From NCBI GenBank assembly GCA_000310025.1, contig FN648414.1, positions 184,282 to 248,281 of the forward strand: DNA of 64,000 bases. The letters are read 5' to 3'. The notes under the pieces were generated by a model, which was given only the letters and a program-made list of their open reading frames with translations, was not told the origin of the DNA and did no database searches. Positions 1 to 12,400 of this stretch are shown here, piece by piece (position 1 is the stretch's first letter; every line of letters begins with the position of its first letter). Position numbers and translations under genes: made by a program. Source of the stretch: Ectocarpus siliculosus. Taxonomy: Eukaryota; Sar; Phaeophyceae; Ectocarpales; Ectocarpaceae.

Positions 1-176
1 CTCACAATACCAAACGTTTTGATCTCCAAGTTTCCTCCGTCTTCGGGACAGGGCAACCGGGAAGAAACGGATGATCCTAGACTACTCGTCAAGTCTATAT
101 GTGTGCCCGCCTTGTAGCAACGGACGAGTTTCGTCCGAGTTAACCTGCTCTTGGGTGTTTTTTTTTGTCCTCTCAG
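1..176 (+). other. intron of the channel gene (5' part of gene lies outside)
   Basis: No coding sequence was found. The stretch ends in a pyrimidine-rich acceptor (ttttttttgtcctctcag) directly before the first recognisable channel exon at 177. The N-terminus and S1 of domain I must therefore lie upstream of the window. Confidence 0.6.
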
Positions 177-3100
177 ACACCACCTTGGTGGCAGCTGGTT
201 GCCGACATAGTTTTTACGGCCTTGTTCACGTTGGAGATGTCCCTCAAACTGGCGGCATTGGGCCTCCAGTACTTCATGGATGCGTGGAACTGGCTTGACG
301 CGATCGTCGTGGCAGAGGTGGGGTATGTACTCTAGTCTAGTACTGTAGTCTTGACATGCAATGAGGTTGACGTTTTGAACAACCCGTCTATTCGACACGT
401 GTTTGCTGGACGCCGAGAGGGAACAATTTTTCCGCAACATCTGCAATATCAATAAATCGCCACACAACATTGGGTCTGAACGTCGATACGATAATGCCAC
501 CTGTCGCAAAGGCGAAGCCCTTGTCATTAGTTGGTTGTGCATTTGCCCACAGCTAATGAAGTTCTTAGCCATGCTGGGCGCCTAACGAAGCATTCACATG
601 GTCGAAAAGCCTAATCTGCGTGCTCATTCAATCTGTCCATTTATTTATGTATGTTTGCAATTCGCGTGATTGAGTTGGGTAAAATGTGTTGTGACGCTGA
701 CAAGAGGACATGAACCTCTCTCTCACGAAGGTACAGATCATCCCAAGATGCTCCGTCTTGCAATATGCCTCAAAAGTGTTTCGACATCAAGCCCTGCAAA
801 ACACACAGCAGTCTTCCTGAGGCATTTTCGAAGCAATATAGATCCCATTGACTAACTGTCATCAATGTCGATGTGGGCAGGGCATATTTTCTGTTTTCTT
901 TGATGGCGGACCCAGCATGAAGAGCCTCCGAGTACTACGAGTGCTCCGGCCCCTGCGAACGGTCAGGCGAATGCCTCGAGTGCAGGTGAGCGCGAGTTGT
1001 TTTTTAGAAGGTCCTGACACCTATTTTCTTTTCGGTTTCCGACAACATTTTTTCCTCCTTCCCGAGGTATCCCCTTTCATTGAAGTGCCATTCCGTCTCG
1101 AAACATATGATAGGATGAAGCGTAGTCTATTCCTCGCGATATCGCCTTCACTGTTTCCATCCAAATACCTAAGTAAGCCTCAGTAAAGGCAGTACATAAT
1201 CGAGCCCCCCCCCGTTCAGATGACTCTACACTGCATATACCTTTCTGGACAACGTGCCGTTCGATCCAAGACTATACTGTTAGGTTCTCTCCCTCACCTC
1301 CCCATCCCTCCTCCGTTCTTCGTTCGCCTGATGAATGTAATCAACCAGCTGGTGGTCACAAGCCTGCTCAGGGCAGGTTGGACCCTTGGTCGTATTGTCT
1401 GCATATTCATGGTGTGGCTTTCCATATTTGCAATCATGGGCGTGCTGCTGTGGTCAGGTGGGCATTGGCTATGCTGTGGTGCTTCAATGTTTATCGGCTG
1501 TTCAAGCAGGACGGGGTATGTGTGGTTTGTAGTTCAGCGCCTACATGGCCACCCCCAGTGTTTCGCACTCGCCAAAGTTGGAACACATTTTTGATCTACT
1601 TTGTATCTGGAGTGGCACGACAACGTGACCCACCTGCTTGTTGACTACTGTCCCGAGTTTCGATTAATGCTACTCCCGAGTTCGATGAATGCTGCAGACA
1701 CACAACTCCCGTCCCTCACTTTGATTATGCCTCAAACGTTTCCCTCTCTTCGATTGTGGATGGGCAAATAAATAACCCGGCGGCAAGGGGCACTGGAAAA
1801 CCGGTGTTCGTCTTCGGGAGTGATGTCCTCGGACACCGGTGGGGTCTGCGGAGTGCCCGTGGACCATTCGGACGACATCTCGTTGTTCTGCTCGTCGCTC
1901 GAGCTGTTAGACACACCGTACACCTGCGAAGAGGTGACCAATTTGTCGTCGTGGCCGTTAGGGTAGCGACCGTTGAGTTCTTCTGGTTGGGTAATGACCG
2001 AGATTGACCCGGAAGCTGGGCATGATGTCCGATGAACCCCCGCTGCTCACTTCACCCCCAAAGTAGGCGGCAAGACGCTCTTGCCGATCTCCTTAAGACG
2101 CTGATCGAATCATCGAGCTAAACGTCTAACCTCGTTTGGGCACTTGTGTATCGTCACGCATACATATATGTCCACATTGTTCAGGTGTGCTTAAAAAATC
2201 ATGGTAGCAATAAAGGGCGGGGGTTGACCGACCTTTTCTTCGCACTTCTCTACTATTTACCGTGTGGCTTGGCTTCACCGCATTCATACTCGGTAAAACT
2301 TGTACTTCCCCTGTCCGTTCCGACTCGACAATTCGATTTGAGTATCTGTCGGCTTCAGCTCAGCCCACATACGATAATTGTGGAGGGTGATAAAGTTGTA
2401 TTGTACCGAATTCCACCTACCGGCTAGCAGAACTCGACAACCAATACATCTTCGATATACAGTGCTCTCATGGCTAACCTCCTCCTTCTCAAAAAGAATA
2501 CCTGGCTTCCTCGGTCTGTCCCTTTTCTGTCCTACTAACGCCTTCTCTCAAAATAGTGTGCCTGGTTTCCTCCCTCTGTTGTCTTTTTGTACTACGAACG
2601 CCTTGTCCGGTCCGCCTGGGCTTAACTCGACCGCGGTATAGGGGGAAACATGCCAAGACTACGGTAGCAGCCCTTACTCGGGCATGGTGAACTTCGACAA
2701 TCTCTTGTGGTCTCTACTTACCCTCTTCACTGTCACCACTCTGGAGGGGTGGCACGAGGTGCGTACCGGGTACTCACATTTCGTGAGTAGAACGGATGTC
2801 GACTTCGGTTTTGTTGCTTGCCTCAGCCATATGATCATTCTCCAACCCATCAAAGACATTTTTAGCGTTAGAGCGCTCTTTGCGTATAACTGTTTGCTCA
2901 CGAAATGAGTTTTCGCTTTTTCGCCTTTGGGGTCGCCCCTGTTCGCCCCTGTTACACTTATGCGGGAGTGCGTAGAGATACACCTACCTTATGAAGGCAT
3001 GGACGCTGTGCTTGTAGAAGTTTAGGGGGGCTACAAGGGTGAGGGATCATTCCATGCGAACTTAAGCTCACAACCATGGTCCGGGGCTGGGAAGGCTATT

Positions 3101-3441
3101 GCAAACCAGTAGAGTATATTGGAGGAAAAATGTGATGCAGGGCCCATTTTGGCGGTACTTTTCAGCTAGAGATGTTGATCTTCGGTCGTTTTGCCCCCTC
3201 CCTCCCGTCCCAACATCTACTCCGCTGGATGTTACGAATGTTGAAAAAAAACAACACGAAACAAGCAAAGGTGATGATGTTCACGCAGCGGGTCATGTCG
3301 GAGTACACCATCTGGTTCTTCGTGTTTCTGATTGTCACCGCCACGTGGGCAATCATGAGTCTCATGATCGCTGCGATGCTGGCGAGGTTCAAGGCGGTCA
3401 GCTTGGCCGAGGGCCTCCGCCTGATGCGGGAAAGAGCCGAG
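177..3441 (+). other. channel domain I (S2-S6)
   Basis: Exon 177-317 encodes S2-S3 (FTLEMSLKLAALGLQYF, then WNWLDAIVV). Exon 881-985 encodes S3-S4 with arginines at every third position (LRVLRVLRPLRTVRR). Exon 1349-1457 encodes the S4-S5 linker and S5, ending GVLLWS. Exon 2658-2758 encodes the P-loop (FDNLLWSLLTLFTVTTLEGW). Exon 3289-3441 encodes S6 (WFFVFLIVTATWAIMSLMIA). The S5-P turret as reconstructed is very short, so an exon may be hidden in the 1.2-kb intron 1458-2657. That intron also carries a Ser/Thr/Glu-rich open frame on the opposite strand at 1732-1941, which I do not consider real. Confidence 0.85.
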
Positions 3442-6400
3442 GTGAAGTTGAGGCCACCCTGAGATTTAGCTTGCAGCTTTGTTACGTCCTCTCCAGGTCA
3501 TGCCGTACACGCGTACCGCTTGTCTGGCACGTGGCCAGACAGGGTAGGCTTCTTCAAGCGTCGGACTTCTCGGTACTTGGATTCCCTCGCCCACACATGC
3601 GCACGTCGCACAGGACATGTTTCATCCCCAGCGCTGTCAACGCTAACAATAGCGCTTGTGGGCCCGCGTGTGTTTGCGCCTGTTTCCCAGGCTAGGGCTG
3701 CAAGACAGGTGGAGGCACGCGGCAGGGCGAAGAAGGGGAAAGGAATGCTAGGCACCGCCGCCGAGGGGGTGAAGGGGGTTGTGACCAAGGGTGGTGCGGA
3801 GGTTGGAGGCGCTATCGCAAGGGGTGGGGGGGTGATTGCCAGAGGTGGTGTGGACATTTTGGCAGCGGGACCGAATCTCGCGGCCGGTCTTATCACCTCG
3901 CACGCTGAGGTGAGCACCGGTATCAAGACCAAGGAACACGCACCTTGTCTCCCGCCGTCTTGCCTGGCTACTTTACACGGGTGGTGATGCCAACCACGGT
4001 TGGCTGACAGGTCATGCAGTAACAGCGGGTCAGGGGTAGCGTGCATGCCGACAGATGTAATATTCTGTTGGCGAGGTATCTTGGGGACGTTTGGGTAACG
4101 CTGTTATTCTACTTCGTGGACCTTCTTCATTCGAGGGGAGCACGAGGAACGCAGCCAAGAGGGGCAGTACACCCATCTTGTCGAGAGCCGGAAAGTTTCG
4201 CGAGGGCGGGAGGCGGTACGGGGCCAACTTGTTCGTCGCTTGCTGTCTCTTTCAGCTTGGGACCATTGTTTCTAGCCCCGCATCTGCACCCAAATGAATT
4301 ACCCTTTGTTGGCACAAATTGTTCCGGTTTCGCAAACGATATGGCCCGCAACAGAGGGACTTCGGGGGAGGAATACTGAAGATTTGAAGACGTGAATGAC
4401 TTCAATAAATGTTCTATCCGGATACAGGTGACAAAACTGTCCTTTCTTGCAACCACCAAACAACCCTCGTATCACCAATGAAACTCCACCAGAGCAAGCC
4501 GGAGGGCAAAACCGCAAGGTTAGTCCGACAGTCGACGGGACTGTGGCAAAGCATCGTCTCGTATGCTAGGCATCCGCTGGTAGAAGATCAAGTTCTCAGC
4601 GAAGATTCGCTTTTCTCGCAGGTACTGTCATCTGCTGCATTGGTAGGCTTGAGCAGCAGTCCAGACATCGCATTTGCTCGAGCTTTCTTCGTATACTTCT
4701 GTGTTATTGAAAATACAGTTCTTAAGGTGGATGTTCCAGACGCTTGATAATCCCCAAAGCACGCAAGCAATGGCGAGATCAAAGATAGGGGTCTTGGCAT
4801 GCCTTTACCAGTGATAGAACTAGAGATCTCGAACAAAACGTAAACCCATCCGTAGGTAGCTATCCGTTGTCAGGTGCAAGCTTGCTCAGTTGGATGTCGG
4901 CAACATTGTCGTGTGTGGCTCCCCAAGGGGTTGCACACAAGAAACACCGCCAACATTTCCTATGTACTGATGTCCCACACACTCTCGTCCTTTAGAAGAA
5001 GCCAGCTATTATACCAGCGTTGTTTGTACCTTCCACCAATGTCAATGTTCTCCATTCATTCTATTGTTGTAGTCGAGTGAAAGTCAATTTCAATGAAGAT
5101 GTAGATTACGGCCAATTGTTTTGCCACGTACCCCACTCGTATTGCCCTTTACTATAGTTCTGCACGTTGATCCTGACTGGATTCAAGAGCGTGATTGCCA
5201 ACTTCCCTCCCTCATGTAGCCCATATGCATCGACTGGCAACCCCCGCGGTGCTGCCACGTGGGCGACATCGTCAGGCATACCATTGGGCAATAATTCTGA
5301 ACGTGGTCGTTATTGGGATGGGCGGTCACAACATCGGCGACAAGAAGGCCGCCGTGCTCCACGACATGGAGACTGTGCTTACGATAATCTTTACGGTCGA
5401 GGTCGTGTTGAAGAACGTGGCCCTGGGAGCTGGGAGGTACTTCAAGTCCAGGCGAGTTGGGGAGGAAGTCCATTGTTCCCATTCGGATGGGTGTGGCTTG
5501 TCGAGGCGTCTCTGATTGAATAGGAAGGCGATTGGCAGAGGTCGGTGAAATCTAGAATGGGGTGCATAACGTGACGACTGCGGATGAAATGACGTGGGCG
5601 GAATTCTACCTGGAAAAATCACGGCCTTACCATCGCTGCTGACGGTATACCAGTTACTCGAAGCCACACACACTGAACTCTGGTGCCCTGGAATATAATA
5701 TTGGATCTGTCGAGTGCAGTTTCATGCCCTTGCTCGCTATTTCTGTCCTCCGTGAAACTTCTCCATATCTTGTCTCATCCCCTAGCCCTTCATCTCGTAC
5801 CTACCCTCAGCGTCGGAAATGTTTATAATTTCGAAGACTCGAAAACGGTAACTTGATTTGCTTGGGTTTCCGGGCTCCCGAATTGCAGGTGGAACCGGTT
5901 CGACTTCTTTGTTTCCATGTCGTCCCTTCTTCATCTCATCGTGACGACGCTGGTGGACGACCTGGTGAGAAAATCGGCGAATCTCATACCTATGTTGTGT
6001 TCCGGTTTATCTTCTTATCCTCCGGAATAATTGTCAAGAAGTCTCAGCCAGGATACACGATGAACGCAAACGTCATATCGCCCCCATGAGTTCCTCTTGG
6101 CGCATCGTTTCCACGAAGTAATCTCTCCGGTAGTGTTAGGCTTTTGTATTTGATGGTCAGTGGTGTTACCCCGAAGACCTGGGAAAATTCGCATCGGTGG
6201 GCAGAGGCCGACGATGTTGCATCTTCTCCTCGGTGGACGCCGCAACAGACGGGGCGACACATCGTGCTGAGCGGTAACCGCACCAACGCACAAGCGGCGC
6301 TTCCGCGAACACGCCGATGTTAGAAGTCAACGGGAATCGCCCGACTAGGGCTTCATCCCACGGCGTTTGACAACCGTGACACAAAATAGCCGGCCTTACC

Positions 6401-9400
6401 TCCCCGACTTGAAATTGGCGCTATTCGCCCTACTGGAGCATGCAACGGTGGTTGAGTAAAAAAATTGAGACTACACAGGGTGTCTGACTTCGGCGTATGT
6501 GCGCGAGCCTCCAAAACTATGCCGAATTGTTATTTCCAACTTCAAATGGGGATTCCGGGATTTGCAAACAACTAAGCCAACGCTAACCAGGATCACAAAG
6601 AAGGAGAGGTGGGAACCACGAAAGAAACGTTTCCATTGACGTATGTACTGACGTTTGTCGGTGTCCTCTCCCGGCGATCTACCTGGTACCTCAGTTAGTT
6701 CACTTCACCCATGCCGACTACAATGAAATGCGTTCCGGCCCCCGTTTCGTTTCTCCCTTCAAGGCCGTGACCGCATCGTTGCGCCTGCTGAACGTGCTTA
6801 GGGTGTTCCGGATCCTGCGCATGCGTCGCCTCAAACGCACCGTGAGTGATTGAACATTGACATGCTTGCACTTCATTTTGCGTTCAACACTCATGCTGTC
6901 GGACGCTCTCTTGGTCCAGCTCTCACGTTGGCGAAACGTTCGATTACGCTTTCCCCAAACAATAGTCGAACGAGCAACAATAAGCCCAGGATGCCCTGTT
7001 CTGCGAGATCGAAAAAAAAACTCCATCCCTCCAATCTAACGACTGCAGGTGGTCACAGTCGTCGGTGTCGTGATCAAGTCGGCCCGCGACCTGTGGCCGG
7101 TGGTGGCTCTGATGCTTCTCATGTGCTTCGTTTTCACGGTGCTGGGGATGCAGCTGTTTGGGGCCACTCTCGATCCCGGCCTAGAGGAGTTCGCGGCCCA
7201 CTCGTACGCACACAAAACTCGATTCGACACCTTCTTCTGGTCGTTTGTGCAGGTAAGAGGATGATCCATCAGGTCGTGTGGGCAGCATACACAGCTACTC
7301 TAAGCTACTCTGACCGTACTTGAGAGGAAGACGTAAAATATTCACGTGCGAGGTCGAGAGTCCATCGGTCTGCTGAACGTATGTGTTCGTTGAATAAGAC
7401 TTTGATCACGATCAAGGCCGTGATTGGCTCCAAAGCCGGCTCTGGATTGGCACTGATGTGCTCTGCCTTCACTGTGCGTGCCTACGATGTTTGGGTTGCG
7501 ATTCTGTCTAGCCGCCGGTGACATCACGGAACGCAAGAGACAACCCAGTCGTGGAAACGACAGTCTCTACTCCCTTCCAATAGGGGTATTGCCTATGAGT
7601 CCAACGACGCTGGCTGATAAAGACCGCTTCTCGATTCGGTATCTTGTGCAATTGTGAAGAGGAGAGTTTTACTAGGGAGTTTTGGTCTTCCCCAGGGACA
7701 CCGTAGCATAAGTGAAAGTTGCTTCAAGATATGCATAGCAGCCTGCAAACCTGATGAGAACTCGATGATAGATTAGAAAACACGCGTCGACTTTTTGGTC
7801 CTGCCTTCTACCATCCTTGTACAACAGCGAATTGTGGAAAAGGGTGCCTTATGGGCTGTACTTGGAGAAGAAAGAGTTGGCACAGAGTTGTAAATGCCCG
7901 CCCTGCTTGTTGGTCAAACAAAGGTCTTCACTGTGATCGCTGGGGACAGCTGGAACACCATAATGTACCGGACCATGGAGAACACCACCGCCGTCTCTGC
8001 CTTGTTCTTCGTCGCCCTGGTTGTGCTGGGAGAGGTGGGTGGTGTGCAGGCTAACCACCGTATTCTCTGTTTTCGCCGTGCGTATGCCTTGACCAGCACA
8101 CTTGAAACAATCGATAGTATTCAACCTCATCTGAAAGGAGGGAGTCGTCCTCGACAGACGTTGGGGAGATAGTACCTTTATGAAGGTGGTCTCCACATTA
8201 CCCCCCCCTTTTCCGAGAGAAGTCTTCTTCACACTCAGGGCTCTATGAATGTTTCTCTTTGAGTGTGCTGTAGGGCTATGGGTGCACCCTGAACCCTGTC
8301 TTTTAGCATGCTGTGGAACGAAATCACTCATGAACGAAAACTGACCCCGCCCCAATAGTGGTCGCCTGGTAGACCAACCATGATCATGGATTGAGGTCGC
8401 TTGAAATGACATGGGGCATATTGATCCGTTCGTTTCGATGTCCGACTAACACTACTCGAAATCAGATATAAGTATACCTCGCGGGCTCTCCACGAGTGCA
8501 ATTCCGGGCATCGATGCTGCTCCTCTCTTTCCCTACGAACGATATTCATATCCGAAGAAGTTCTCTTATAAACAGACCTCGTGATGTGCCTCACCTCTCG
8601 CTTTCACTCTTCATCTCACCGAGCTTTTCCTTACCCTTCGACCACAAGCAACGCCAATCTATTATTGTGAAATGTTTGTGACGTGTCTCGGAGTAGTAAA
8701 CGCTACCCTTCCCCCCGTTGGGACGTTCTTCTTGCATTGGCAGTCGGTGTTGCTCAATCTTGTTCTTGCGGTTGTCCTGGAGGGGGCGAGCGACCAGATG
8801 AAGGAGAAGCACGCCGCGCAGCAGTTTCGCGACAACACCCTCAGACTCTTCCATAACCAGTACAAGCGTCTCGCGATGCGACGGTGGAGCGCGAAACTCC
8901 GGGCCGAGGCCATGCTAGAGCGAGGTGTGTGCGCGGTGTTTCCGCGAGATACATGCGCAAATGCGTGGAGCAGGCACCAGATTAGTCATGCAGCATCCAT
9001 CTATCAGAATGGTAGAGGAAGAAAAGAGAGAAATGGACAAACCTGGGTATCATAACTGGGTATTCGAAAGCTTGTTTTACGGAGAACACTCGTGACAGGG
9101 TCAAACCGCTCAAAGTCTCATTCCGATGCGTGAACAACATGGGCAGGGTCCATGCACAGCATAAAAGTGGTGTTCATGCTCTGCATGGTCCTTGGGCATG
9201 TCGTCCAGGCGTCGAAATGAGATTTTGAGAGGTCTCCGCAAGGCAAGCATTGAGCACCCGTCTGTACGAGAAAGGGGTGGGTATACCCGCTTTTTGTAAA
9301 TTTCCCAAAAACAAACTATCTACGGGCGCTGCGCAGCAGGCTATTGTCTGGGGTATTCCCAATAGTATGCTGAAAGAGACGGCTTAGTCTATTGTTTGCT

Positions 9401-12400
9401 GAATCTAGGCTACACATATTTACCGCCAGGCCAACGTCACCGCCTTCTAGTACTACACTTCCGTACCCACGCAAGCTTGCAATCTTGAGGCCGAAGGACA
9501 AGCTCCAAAAAGAAGCTGTAGGTTTCGTCAACCCCAAGTGCCGTGCTGAGGTTGTCATATCTCATCCACAACTCATTTCGCAATTTTCTCACCTACCGAG
9601 TACATCAACTCGTTCCCACCCTCCGCACCGTCGCTCGCTTTCGATCGTATGCAGGCCAAGTACTGGTCCTCCCAGGAAACACAGCCGAGAAGCTTGGTCT
9701 CGAGGACTTCCCCAAACCAACACAGTATCGACCCGGTCGCCCCTCTTCCTCTTCTTCGTCTTCCGCTATTTTTGATGTTGCCGCGTTCCCCGTTTCCGAC
9801 ACCTCTGCATCACCCCGCAACGGGAGTCTAGTTCGGTCTCGCCGGGAAGGCCATGCTCTGCGGGCCCCTCCGCCGCCGAGTGTAAGATCTTCTTCGCTTT
9901 CCTTGCGACATCCGTTGCCACCAACACCGTCGTCGTGTTTTCTTCCTTTACCCCAATCGCACCACCAAACCGATGTGGGCGCGTCCGCCCAAGCGCCGAT
10001 TCAGGAGGCTGCTGCCGCAGCCCATGCTGCCGGCGCCCAGGAGGGAGCGGCAGACATTAGTGGCACTCGTCACGGCGTCAGTGACGGTGACGGAAGTGAC
10101 GATAACCGACTGGTTCGCCGAGATACTTCTTCCCCAAAGGCAGAGGCCGATAGACATATGGCATCACCAAACGAATTCGACAGGCAGATGACCCCGCCGG
10201 CCGAATTCGACAGAGTTTGGGACACGGGTTGGCAACGGGAGCGGAGGAAGAAGAGTGCCCACGGCCATACAGGATGCGAACCTCGCAGCAGAGGCAACAG
10301 CGTGGGAGGGGACCAGGAGAAAGGGATGTCGGCAGGACGAGAGGATTCCGCGGCTCATTCTGCTGCCAGCGTCAGCGAAGGGCGCGCGCTATCGGCAAGA
10401 AGTAAGGCAATGGAAGACGAGCGACGCCTTAAACCTACCGCGGCTGAGGAGTTGATGAGCTCACCAGAGGAGTTCGACAAAGTTTGGGGAAAGAGTTGGG
10501 AGCGGCAGTACAAGAGCAAGAAGAGCACCGGCCGTAGGCCCAGTGTCCCGTCGAGTGGCGCAGAAGACGATGGGCACGGGGGCCAGAACACTAAACGAAA
10601 TACGACTGCAGCGGGGGGGAAAGATGTTGGCTCTCCTGTTGATGAGGAAGGAAACCGGCTGTTGGTGGCTGGTGAGGCTCTCGAGCACGACGAACACCCG
10701 GAGCGTGATTCTGCAGACACGTTAATGACCCCACCAAAGGAATTCGACAAAGTTCGGGGAAAGAGTTGGGAGCGGCAGTACAAGGGTAAGAAGAGCCCCC
10801 GCCGTTGGCCCAGTGCCCCATCGGGCAGTGAAGAAGATGACGGGCACGGGACCCAGAACATTGGACGAAACACGACTACAACGGGGGGAAAATATGTTGG
10901 CTCTCGTGTTGGCGAGGAAGGAAACCGGCTGTTGGTGGCTGGTGAGGCTCTCGAGCACGACGAACACCCGGGGTGTGACTCTGCCAAGACCGCGATGACC
11001 CCGCAAGATGAATTCGACAGTGTTTGGGGAAGAAGTTGGGAGAGGCAACACAAGGGTAAGAAGAGCCGTCGGCCCGGTGCACCGCCGAGTGGTGCAGAAG
11101 ACAACGGGCACGGGGCCCAGAATATTGGGCGAAAGGTTCCTACAGCGGGGGGCGGTGTTGTTCGTCCCCCTGTTGGCGAGGAAAGGAACCTGCTGATGGT
11201 GGCTGGTGAGGCTCTCGTGCACGATGAACGCCCGGAGCGTAGGAATGCCGAGAAGTTGATGACCCCGCCGGACGGGTTTGACAGTACTTGGCAGAAGGAC
11301 TGGGTAAGACAAACGGCTAGAAGAGGCTCCCGCGATCAGCGCCGTGCCTCGCCTTCCAGCCAAGGCAAAAGAGTGCTCGAAGGTTGCGACACGGAACGCC
11401 AAGCGAGAGGGGAACACTTCGTTGGGTCTCCTGCTAGCGAGAATGAAGAGCGCCCTCGAGAGGCTACAAGGGATGGTCTTGAAGAGGAGGGAGCCACCGG
11501 TTGTGAGAACAATGTTCGTGACGAGGCTATCGAGGTACTCATCAGGCTATTAACGTTTTTCCACAAGAAACCGTCCTCACCTCATACTACTCAGCTCTAC
11601 TCCAAACAGTTCATTCTTCTCCAGTTCAACTCTGCCGCTCTTTAGCGGTGATGTCGCTCGGCAAAAATAGTCGCTAAAGGCGGGAAACAAGTACGGTGCT
11701 CATGACTTACATTCGATAGCCGTATCCGTACCCTCTGTATCTATCGCTCGATCCGGAGGAGACACGACATCAGGCCTCTCAAGAATGGCCAACTTCAGCT
11801 GGTCATGCACATACGAGGGTCTGACTTCCGCCACACCCTGGCCTGTAACTAACTCTCTTCATCTGATATATTCTCCATGTGGATGTCACTGCTGTGTCAT
11901 TGAACAACAGAAGCTTCCGAAGGCCCTGTATGGGATGTTCAGCGAGATGATGATAAAGAAGGAGACGCCCAAGTGGTGGAATGTTTTCGATCGCATCTTC
12001 GGCGCCCGCGTGGACAGGGCCACCTGGATCCGGTGGTGAGAGACAACCGAATGCAACGCTAGAAAAAGGGCCAAATCCGCGTTTCTGGATTTCTTGGAAG
12101 CGAACCGTCACTTGTTCTGACAGTATTGGTTCGCCACGCTCTGCGTAGTATATACCATCGGGAGCACGTAACCTGTCGTGTAGGTAGCATCTCGAGAATC
12201 GCGATAAACGCTGACTCCACCAGTGACATCGGTGCTGCGTGCGATTGAATCTCCCTTGTGTGTAGCTACTGAAGAGGTAGGGGAACGAGAAAGAGGATCA
12301 CATCTTACTGCGAAGCCAACACAAGCCAAAATTTTGAAGTAAACCCCATGGTGGTTGAATTCAAAACAATGCGTCGAGGCACGTACGAGAACCCCACCCT

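Noticed and set aside
10355-11417. Long - strand frames opposite the II-III linker exon
   Set aside because: They mirror the in-frame coding repeat, and the + strand frame is fixed by splice phase on both sides.
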